Below are positions 27,870 to 34,881 of a stretch of 34,881 nt of DNA, piece after piece. The position numbers and the translations under genes are program-made. The notes under the pieces were generated by a model. It did not search any database, had not been told where the DNA came from, and worked only from the letters and a program-made list of their open reading frames with translations. The first letter of the stretch is position 1; each line of letters starts with the position of its first letter. The stretch comes from Candidatus Peribacteria bacterium (GTDB taxonomy: Bacteria; Patescibacteriota; Gracilibacteria; Peribacterales; Peribacteraceae), in assembly GCA_943357915.1 (NCBI GenBank), contig CALRGQ010000010.1, positions 1 to 34,881 of the forward strand, read 5' to 3'.

Positions 27870-29537
27870 ATGCAGCAAACCTGCGCAAACGGCTGGTGCA
27901 AATCGTCTTTCGACGTCACCGACGATGATCTCGCATTTTACGACAAAGTCTCGCCGGTTTTTGAAGGTAAGAAATATACGATTCCACCACCAACGCTGTG
28001 TCCTGATTGCAGGATGCAACGCAGAATGCTGTGGAGAAATGAACTACACGTCTTTCTCGGCGAAAGTGCGCTGAGTGGCAAAAAAACAATGACGCAATTT
28101 ACACCCAATGCTCCATACGTCGTCTATGCGTACGAAGAATGGCAAAGCGACGCCTGGGATGCAACTGATTACGGTATGACAGCGGATCCCACACAGCCAT
28201 TCTTTTCACAATTTGAAGCACAACTTCATCGTGTCCCCCACCCCAGCCGGAGTGTCATCAGTAATGAAAATTGTGACTACGCAAACGCAACATCGTGGTC
28301 GAAAAATTGCTACATGGTGGGAGCATGCAGTAGGAATGAAGATTGTTCGTACTGTTACAACTTAAGCTACTGCAAAGACTGTATGGATTGCAGCTTCATT
28401 TACAATTGCGAACGATGCTACGGCTGTATCTACTGCAAACAATGTACCGCGGTCCGATACTCCAAGAAGTGTGTGGACTGTAGTGATTCGTATTTTCTTC
28501 TTAGTTGCGAGCATTGTTCCAATTGCTTCGGATGCGCAAATATATCGCACAAAAAATACTGTTTCTTTAATGAACAACTAACCAAAGAAGAGTATGAAAA
28601 AAGAATAAGCAACATAGATCTGACAAGCAGAGACAATGTCCTAGAAATACAAAAGGAAGCTCAGAAACACTGGCTGACTTTCCCACAGAAATACATGCGA
28701 GGCGATATGAATGAAAATGTAACGGGCAATAATATCTCCCAATCAAAAAACGTGCGCTCGTGCTTCGATGCATCAGAGCTAGAAGACTGTGCACACTGCT
28801 GGACACTGCATCAGTCCAGAGACTGCCAAGACTGCTATGGCTGGGGACGAACGGCAGAACTCTGCTACGAATGTACAGAAGTTGGAGACGGCTCCACAAA
28901 TGCAGTGCTCAGCGCCAAGGTCTATGCAAGTCACGACATTCTCTACTCGTTCTCCTGTTATCGATGTCATCATTTATTCGGCTGTGTATCGATGAAAGAT
29001 TCTTCGTACTGCATCTTCAATACGCAATACACCAAAGAAGAATATGACAAGAAAGTTCCAGAGCTTATCGAGTCAATGCGTACACATGGAGAGTGGGGAG
29101 AGTTTTTCCCGATGCAGATAGCTCCATTTGCATACAACGCAAGTGCGGCAATCGACTACTTTCCCCTGACAGAAAGTGAAGCAGAAAGATTACATATTCC
29201 ATGGTATAGAGATGATAATCCTCCTACGTCTCATCTTCCTGCCGCTCCCAATACCGCTGTAGAAATACAAAAAGCCCCGGCTATTTTCCGTTGCAACGCT
29301 ACTCAAGCGCCATTCAAGATCATCGAACAAGAACTCGCATTCTACACACGCGAAGGAATTCCTCCTCCTGATGCCTGTTTCGCTGAAAGAAATAGAAGAC
29401 GTTTCACAGAAAGTGACTCGCACAAGCTCTGGAACCGCACCTGCGCCAAATGCGAGAAGTTGATTTCAACCAGTTACCAGCCTTCGCGCCCTGAAATTAT
29501 TTATTGCGAACAGTGTTATTTGGAAACCGTATACTGA
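27870..29537 (+). CDS. Cys-rich multi-zinc-ribbon protein, paralog 2
   Basis: ORF 27786..29537; start MQQTCANGWCKSSFDVTDDDLAFYDKVSPVF; same architecture as the other paralogs, ends YCEQCYLETVY*. Confidence 0.9.
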   Translation: MQQTCANGWCKSSFDVTDDDLAFYDKVSPVFEGKKYTIPPPTLCPDCRMQRRMLWRNELHVFLGESALSGKKTMTQFTPNAPYVVYAYEEWQSDAWDATDYGMTADPTQPFFSQFEAQLHRVPHPSRSVISNENCDYANATSWSKNCYMVGACSRNEDCSYCYNLSYCKDCMDCSFIYNCERCYGCIYCKQCTAVRYSKKCVDCSDSYFLLSCEHCSNCFGCANISHKKYCFFNEQLTKEEYEKRISNIDLTSRDNVLEIQKEAQKHWLTFPQKYMRGDMNENVTGNNISQSKNVRSCFDASELEDCAHCWTLHQSRDCQDCYGWGRTAELCYECTEVGDGSTNAVLSAKVYASHDILYSFSCYRCHHLFGCVSMKDSSYCIFNTQYTKEEYDKKVPELIESMRTHGEWGEFFPMQIAPFAYNASAAIDYFPLTESEAERLHIPWYRDDNPPTSHLPAAPNTAVEIQKAPAIFRCNATQAPFKIIEQELAFYTREGIPPPDACFAERNRRRFTESDSHKLWNRTCAKCEKLISTSYQPSRPEIIYCEQCYLETVY

Positions 29538-29557
29538 TCACGCTACGGCCGGCAAGT

Positions 29558-29610
29558 GCGCCTGAGAGGCCTGAGATTGTGTACTGCGAGCATTGGAAAC
29601 CGTATACTGA
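29558..29610 (+). pseudogene. 3'-terminal remnant of another Cys-rich paralog
   Basis: Encodes APERPEIVYCE then frameshifts: tgcgagca[7 nt missing]ttggaaaccgtatactga vs tgcgaacagtgttatttggaaaccgtatactga in paralog 2. Confidence 0.85.
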
Positions 29611-29645
29611 CCAGAGATTTTCTAGAGTCTATGTGCCGCCCATGT

Positions 29646-30476
29646 CTACTCTCTTCGCGTTATTCGCTGCAACCACGACTCCGGATCCATTGCCGGCCTC
29701 ACATCTGGTGGCGGCAAGTTTTTGCTGATCGCATCAAAGAAGAAGTGGAAAATCTGACTCATCTGCTCTTGTTTGATCTTGAGGCCGACCTGAGAGTCTC
29801 CATAACATGCTAAATACAATGCAGTGCCCACAAGAAACACAGTCGTAGCGCCTCTGGCGGCCGGAAATTCATCTGGATCAAAATGCCTGGGATCAATACG
29901 GCGAATATACTCAGGCAGCAGCGTTCCGGACGCCTCAATGATCTCGATACCGAGTTTAGATACCTGCGCGTCCCGAAAGAAATCACCCATGAATTTGGAA
30001 AGCGCTATTGACCCCATCTGCTGATCAAACGTATTGGACGTGATCATCCGAATGCGCAGGATTCCCTCGTTTTTGGCTTCGAAAAGAATGTCCCGAAAAA
30101 GACTTTTGATACCTGACGTTCCCTGAAACACCTGCACTGTTGGGACAAAGCCTTCGCCGCGCATCAGCTGCTTGAGCTCGGTCTCGATACTCGGAACAAG
30201 ATTCGTCATCTCTTGGACAACCTGACTACGATCCTCAAGATGAGACTTGATCCCGTCTGTACCCGTGATACCAAAACACTGAATGCCGTCACGCAGAAAA
30301 ACTTTTACCAGCCCCATCGACTCCAGTTTTTTGAGATGTTTATATGTGACGACTCGGTCCTGCTTCAGGCGTGCGGCAATGATAGAGGCAGGCTGTACGC
30401 CAAGACCTGCAAGCGTCAGATAGATCGATTGCTCTTTGTCATTCAAGCCGAGCTTTGCAAGATATTCTTTAATCAT
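29646..30476 (-). CDS. TrmB-family-like transcriptional regulator
   Basis: N-terminal winged HTH: LGLNDKEQSIYLTLAGLGVQPASIIAARLKQDRVVTYKHLKKLESMGLVKV; C-terminal effector domain. Confidence 0.85.
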   Translation of the reverse strand: MIKEYLAKLGLNDKEQSIYLTLAGLGVQPASIIAARLKQDRVVTYKHLKKLESMGLVKVFLRDGIQCFGITGTDGIKSHLEDRSQVVQEMTNLVPSIETELKQLMRGEGFVPTVQVFQGTSGIKSLFRDILFEAKNEGILRIRMITSNTFDQQMGSIALSKFMGDFFRDAQVSKLGIEIIEASGTLLPEYIRRIDPRHFDPDEFPAARGATTVFLVGTALYLACYGDSQVGLKIKQEQMSQIFHFFFDAISKNLPPPDVRPAMDPESWLQRITRRE

Positions 30477-30483
30477 TTTCTGT

Positions 30484-30523
30484 TGTTCTTAAAAGAAGAA
30501 CAGTATACATGAATAGTATACAT
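30484..30523. promoter_or_regulatory. Candidate operator/promoter between regulator and paralog 3
   Basis: TGTTCTT-aaaag-AAGAACA inverted repeat (30484-30502) followed by two AGTATACAT direct repeats (30502-30510, 30515-30523). Confidence 0.55.
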
Positions 30524-30531
30524 CTGTAAGT

Positions 30532-32232
30532 TTGGAAGCGCAATTCCCCATGTTCTCTATGAAGAAACGATGCACACAATGTACAGAAAGCTTCACGGTC
30601 ACACCCGAAGCCATCACGATGCTGGGGCGACTCGCGCCAGTGGTAGGCGGAAAGACACTCGTACTACCTGAACCGACATGTTGCCCAGATTGTCGCCAGC
30701 AGCGACGTCTAACATTCCGAAACGACAGTCACTATTATAAGAACACCTGTGTAAGCTGTAAGAAAAGCGTCATCTCGATTTACTCTCCTGACAAAAATCT
30801 CCCGGTACTGTGTCCGGATTGTTTCTGGTCCGATCAATGGGACGCACTGGCGTATGGTCGGGATTTTGATTTTTCGAAATCATATGCGGAACAGTTTGCG
30901 GAACTAAAGAAAATCGTACCACGGCTCTGTATTTTCAATACGCAGAGTGATAATGCCGACTACACCGTCCACAGTTCCCGTAACAAAAACTGCTACATGT
31001 GCAGCTCTACGCTGGGTAGTCAGGATGTCTATTTCTCGGATTGGTCGATCGATAGTAGTGATAGCAGCGATCTCCTCATGTGCAGTGAAATGGAACTCTG
31101 TTACGCCTGTAACGACTCCCGTCACTGTTTCAATGGCGACTGGCTGGATCTCTGCTCCAATGTCTCAGACAGCTGCCTGTGTTTCGACTGTCACTCATCA
31201 CAAGATCTCGTAGGCTGCGTTTCCATGAAGAACAAGAAAAATATGATTCTCAACAAACCTTCTGATCAAAAGACTGTCAAAGAAACAATTGATCGACTCA
31301 AGACTGATCGTGCATTCCGTGAATCTTTTCAAGAATCCTTTCATGCCCTGAAGCTAACTTTGCCAAAACGTGCTGCATGGAACTTGAACACCGAAGATGC
31401 CAGTGGCAATTACCTCCAAAACGCCAAAGGTGTCCATCAATCGTTCAGTTCAACGAACGTGGAGGACTGCGAGCACGTCTACGATGTCGTCAATGGCAAG
31501 AACTGCATGGACGTAACGCGTGGTGGCGGGTGCGAATCACTCTATGAATGCAAAGGAGTGATCGACCTCACACTCAGTTGCTTCTGCAATCTTACCTACC
31601 AATGTGACAACCTGCTGTACTGTGACAACGCACACGCCAGCAGTTACTGCTTCGGCTGTTTTAGCACGAAAAAGGTGAAGCACTGCATCTTGAATAAGCA
31701 ATACACGAAAGAAGAATACGAATCACTCGTACCGCGCATTATCGAGCACATGAAGTCGATGGGCGAATGGGGCGAATTCTTCCCAACGACACTGTCGTCC
31801 TTCGGTTACAACGAGACAAAGGCATACGAATCATTTCCGATGACCCGAAATGACGTTCTGAAACGGGGATGGCAATGGTCCGATATCGATGAAACTCCGA
31901 CAGCCGGTCTCAAAGTCATCAATGCGGAACGTCTGCCAGATACCATCAAAGATGTTCCGGACGATATTCTGAACCTTGTCATTGCATCCGAAGCCAGCCG
32001 CAAACCATTTCGGATCATCCCACAGGAACTCGCGTTCTACCGAAAGAAAAATCTGCCACTCCCCCATCTCCATCCGCATGAACGGCTCCGGAAACTTGCG
32101 CTGCTTGAAAACCCAAAAAGGCTCTACGAACGTACCTGCGATAAATGCAGCACACCGATAGAAACAACGTATGCGCCTGAGAGACCAGAGATTGTCTACT
32201 GTGAAGAATGCTATTTGAAAGAGGTATACTGA
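30532..32232 (+). CDS. Cys-rich multi-zinc-ribbon protein, paralog 3
   Basis: RCTQCTESF...CCPDCRQQRR; two Cys-rich blocks; ends YCEECYLKEVY*. Start could be 30532, 30550 or 30559. Confidence 0.9.
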   Translation: MEAQFPMFSMKKRCTQCTESFTVTPEAITMLGRLAPVVGGKTLVLPEPTCCPDCRQQRRLTFRNDSHYYKNTCVSCKKSVISIYSPDKNLPVLCPDCFWSDQWDALAYGRDFDFSKSYAEQFAELKKIVPRLCIFNTQSDNADYTVHSSRNKNCYMCSSTLGSQDVYFSDWSIDSSDSSDLLMCSEMELCYACNDSRHCFNGDWLDLCSNVSDSCLCFDCHSSQDLVGCVSMKNKKNMILNKPSDQKTVKETIDRLKTDRAFRESFQESFHALKLTLPKRAAWNLNTEDASGNYLQNAKGVHQSFSSTNVEDCEHVYDVVNGKNCMDVTRGGGCESLYECKGVIDLTLSCFCNLTYQCDNLLYCDNAHASSYCFGCFSTKKVKHCILNKQYTKEEYESLVPRIIEHMKSMGEWGEFFPTTLSSFGYNETKAYESFPMTRNDVLKRGWQWSDIDETPTAGLKVINAERLPDTIKDVPDDILNLVIASEASRKPFRIIPQELAFYRKKNLPLPHLHPHERLRKLALLENPKRLYERTCDKCSTPIETTYAPERPEIVYCEECYLKEVY

Positions 32233-32257
32233 AACCCATGCATCATTCGATAAACTT

Positions 32258-33940
32258 ATGACAAGTAATACGTGTGCCAACGGCTGGTGTCATCAATCCT
32301 TTGAAGTAACCGACGAGGATTTGGTCTTTTTCAGTAAAGTTTCACCAGTATTTGGAGGAAAAAAGTATGCGGTTCCCCCGCCGACGCTATGCCCCAACTG
32401 CCGACAACAGAAGAGACTCGCCTGGCGCAATGAGAGATCACTGCACAAGCGAGCGTGTGATCTCACGGGGAAATCGATCGTGTCACTCTACAGTACCGAT
32501 GCTGCCTTCACAGTCTATGCACAGGATGTGTGGTGGGGAGACTCATGGGATGCCCTGAGCTTCGGGCGCGATATCGATCTTAATCGACCGTTCTTTGAAC
32601 AGTTTGCAGAACTCATGAAGATAGTCCCGCACATGGGCATGTTCATTTCGCACGGGGAAAATAGCGATTACTGTCCGTATTCCACAGATTACAAAGACTC
32701 GTACATGTGTATATCGGGCAGGAAGGGTGAGAATATCTACTATTCGTTCATGCTCAACGATTCGCGTGATTGCATGGATTGTTACGCGTGTCCGCAATCC
32801 GAACTGTGCTATGAATGCGTGAACTGCGTCCATGTCTACAACACGATCCACTGCATCGAATGCAAAAATTCCAATGATCTGGCGTTCTGTATGAATTGTG
32901 AAAGCTGTCAAAATTGCATCGGATGCTACGGATTGCGCCAGCAGAAATTTCACGTATTCAATAAGTCAGTCAGTGAAGAAGAGTATCATCGTCTGAATCT
33001 TGAGTTACGCATAAGCTCATCTGCACTGCAGGAATTTAAAAAGAAAGCTCTCGCCTTCTTCCTGGGATTCCCACGCAGAAACGCGCAGATGATCAATACC
33101 GAACATTCCTCGGGAGACTATCTCGTCAATTGTAGTAACGCATACTGCTGCTTTCTGAGTGAAGATCTGCAGGATTGCGCCTATGTCTGGAACACGCCAC
33201 ATTCAAAAGACTGCGCTGATATCAATTACTCCTCCAAAACACAGCTGATCTATAACGCCATGAGCAACGTGAATTCGTATGCTTGTATCGGTTGTATGGG
33301 CAGCTGGGATATGAAGAATAGCTTGTACTGCTTTCAGTCATTTTACAGTTCTGATCTCTTTGGATGCATCGGGCTCAAGCATAAGAAATACTGCATTCTG
33401 AACAAGGAATACACGAAAGAAGATTACGAAACTCTGGTACCCAAGATCATCGACATGATGCAGAAGAACGGCGAATGGGGCGAATTCTTCCCCTTACAAC
33501 TCTCACCATTCGCATACAACGAAAGTATAGCTCACGAATTTTTCCCGCTAAGCAAAGTACAAGCCGAAGAGCTGGGACTGTCCTGGGAAGAGCACGTGGA
33601 ATCGGTGTCCGGAACAACGAAAACCATTCCCGCTGACCGCCTGCCCGACTCTATCCGTGATATTCCCGATGACATCGTCAACTGGGGCATTCAATGTGAG
33701 ACCACTGGACGCATTTTTCGCATCGTCGCCCAAGAATTACGATTCTACCGGGAAAGGAACGTACCGGTTCCACATCTACATCCTCATGAGAGACACAGAA
33801 AACGGTTGCGATTCATCAATCCCCGCAAACTGTGGGATCGCGAATGTGCCAAATGCCAGAAACCGATCTCGACGAGTTATGCACCCGAACGGCGGGAGAT
33901 TGTATATTGCGAACGTTGTTATCTCGAAACCGTATATTGA
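32258..33940 (+). CDS. Cys-rich multi-zinc-ribbon protein, paralog 4
   Basis: TCANGWCHQSFEVTDEDLVFFSKVSPVFGGKKYAVPPPTLCPNCRQQKR; ends YCERCYLETVY*; 25 nt after paralog 3. Confidence 0.9.
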   Translation: MTSNTCANGWCHQSFEVTDEDLVFFSKVSPVFGGKKYAVPPPTLCPNCRQQKRLAWRNERSLHKRACDLTGKSIVSLYSTDAAFTVYAQDVWWGDSWDALSFGRDIDLNRPFFEQFAELMKIVPHMGMFISHGENSDYCPYSTDYKDSYMCISGRKGENIYYSFMLNDSRDCMDCYACPQSELCYECVNCVHVYNTIHCIECKNSNDLAFCMNCESCQNCIGCYGLRQQKFHVFNKSVSEEEYHRLNLELRISSSALQEFKKKALAFFLGFPRRNAQMINTEHSSGDYLVNCSNAYCCFLSEDLQDCAYVWNTPHSKDCADINYSSKTQLIYNAMSNVNSYACIGCMGSWDMKNSLYCFQSFYSSDLFGCIGLKHKKYCILNKEYTKEDYETLVPKIIDMMQKNGEWGEFFPLQLSPFAYNESIAHEFFPLSKVQAEELGLSWEEHVESVSGTTKTIPADRLPDSIRDIPDDIVNWGIQCETTGRIFRIVAQELRFYRERNVPVPHLHPHERHRKRLRFINPRKLWDRECAKCQKPISTSYAPERREIVYCERCYLETVY

Positions 33941-34011
33941 ATGTGCTTGCTCTCATATTACACTCATAGTACAATAAAGACAGTGATTGTTACTTTTTAC
34001 CACTCAGTGCT

Positions 34012-34344
34012 ATGGCATCCTCTATCCGCATCACACTCACGCCCAAGATCGAGCGGGTTCTGAAAGAGCTCCAAGAAGAGCGCTTTGGTCTGCTGGAACC
34101 TGCGGAGATCATTCGTGCCATTCTTTCGGAGTATGACGCTTTCCGGCAACAACGTCGGTCATCAGCTCTCCCTGGGTGGATGACAAATCCGGAGTGGAGA
34201 GCATTCCAAGCTTGGGAAGCGTCTTTGCCCATCACAGAACTCTCTAAAGAGCAGTGGCAAGGCATTGATACGGCTAGACAAGAGGAAGGAGTTTCTCTGC
34301 CCCGAACTGAACTTTGGAAGAATATCCCACCACGTCGGGTATGA
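34012..34344 (+). CDS. Putative antitoxin of a type II toxin-antitoxin pair
   Basis: Small ORF with RHH-like N-terminus (SSIRITLTPKIERVLKELQEERFG), overlapping by ATGA with a RelE-like ORF. Confidence 0.75.
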   Translation: MASSIRITLTPKIERVLKELQEERFGLLEPAEIIRAILSEYDAFRQQRRSSALPGWMTNPEWRAFQAWEASLPITELSKEQWQGIDTARQEEGVSLPRTELWKNIPPRRV

Positions 34345-34637
34345 CCTACACGCTCATCTACAAACCGCGCTTCATTCGCCGCTTGCGTGATCTGGTGGCT
34401 GCGGATCGCTCATTACGTGCACGTATTGATAAAACACTCGGTCAGTTGGAAAAGAACCCCATGCATCCGGGTCTTCGTACCCATAAAATCACCCGCGTTA
34501 CGGGTGAAAATGCCTTTGCAGCCCGCGTTACTGGAGACCTGCGGATCATCTGGGAATTCAACGAACAGCAAGCATATCTGCTCGACATTCTGGACATGGG
34601 AGGTCACGAGGGGGGCAAGAAAGTTTATCGTCGATGA
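34341..34637 (+). CDS. RelE/YafQ-like toxin
   Basis: MTYTLIYKPRFIRRLRDL...ENAFAARVTGDLRIIWEF..QAYLLDILDMGGHEGGKKVYRR; ATG at 34341 overlaps antitoxin TGA. Confidence 0.85.
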   Translation: MTYTLIYKPRFIRRLRDLVAADRSLRARIDKTLGQLEKNPMHPGLRTHKITRVTGENAFAARVTGDLRIIWEFNEQQAYLLDILDMGGHEGGKKVYRR

Positions 34638-34662
34638 TTGCCAAAACTGGTAGCATACTTTC

Positions 34663-34734
34663 ATGCACAAAACCTGTGCCAACGGCTGGTGCAAAGAACC
34701 TTTCGAGATCACCGACGATGATCTCGCATTTTAT
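34663..34734 (+). pseudogene. 5' fragment of Cys-rich paralog 5, interrupted by an insertion sequence
   Basis: MHKTCANGWCKEPFEITDDDLAFY aligns with paralog 2 MQQTCANGWCKSSFDVTDDDLAFY; homology stops at 34734. Confidence 0.88.
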
Positions 34735-34881
34735 GGCTTAATGGAAGTTTTTGGGGGCTACTTTCCTCGTAAAAGCTCCTGAATCAACTTTTGTTTGCGA
34801 TCAATTCTGAGTCCTGGATGGACGTTGATTTTCTTCTTGAGATGGGTGAAGGAACCTTCGAGAGAATTGGTGGTATTTGGC
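34735..34881. mobile_element. Insertion sequence, one end only (continues past window)
   Basis: Abrupt loss of paralog homology followed by a reverse-strand transposase C-terminus. Confidence 0.8.
34758..34881 (-). CDS. DDE-type transposase, C-terminal part
   Basis: Reverse strand reads PNTTNSLEGSFTHLKKKINVHPGLRIDRKQKLIQELLRGK*; N-S-L-E-G resembles the catalytic-Glu region of DDE transposases. Confidence 0.75.
   Translation of the reverse strand, partial: PNTTNSLEGSFTHLKKKINVHPGLRIDRKQKLIQELLRGK

Noticed and set aside
28362-28899. Several overlapping antisense ORFs under paralog 2
   Set aside because: The periodic TGY-rich sense codons create open antisense frames (ACA/GCA); no recognisable motif or start context.
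29504-29728. 74-aa ORF overlapping the end of paralog 2 as a separate gene
   Set aside because: It starts out of frame inside paralog 2 and its only similarity is the frameshifted paralog remnant; better explained as pseudogene sequence.
207-33940. Alternative genetic code 25 (UGA = Gly) as in Gracilibacteria/Absconditabacteria
   Set aside because: All four paralogs stop with TGA exactly after the conserved -VY end, and core genes show no in-frame TGA; standard code fits.

Overview
The window is about 35 kb of what looks like a Candidate Phyla Radiation (Patescibacteria, possibly Peregrinibacteria-like) chromosome using the standard code. A core block from about 2 to 27.8 kb carries a patatin, trpS, an RluA-type pseudouridine synthase, a YdjC/ChbG deacetylase, tRNA-Val(CAC), flavodoxin plus a 2-oxoacid:acceptor oxidoreductase (korAB-like), pdxST, dcd, dnaX, a 5-formyl-THF cyclo-ligase, an NHL-repeat protein, glyA, dgkA, uppP, an SLH/Calx-beta surface protein and a CsaA-like protein. 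This block is flanked by a paralogous family of large Cys-rich, multi-zinc-ribbon proteins. There are four full copies (207-1943, 27870-29537, 30532-32232, 32258-33940), a 3'-terminal remnant (29558-29610), and a fifth copy cut after about 24 codons by an insertion sequence at the right edge. The right-hand cluster also holds a TrmB-like regulator with a repeat-containing divergent promoter region and an ATGA-coupled toxin-antitoxin pair. The most striking signal is in the central Cys-rich domain of all four paralogs: the cysteines sit almost entirely in one 3-residue phase (60 of 61 by hand count in the first Cys-rich blocks), with a recurrent 12-residue spacing. This suggests an undescribed Cys-lattice solenoid or metal-binding fold. 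The window is also rich in short dispersed palindromes, including an inverted REP-like pair inserted in frame inside pdxT, and in TTTTCxx heptanucleotide arrays placed just upstream of start codons.
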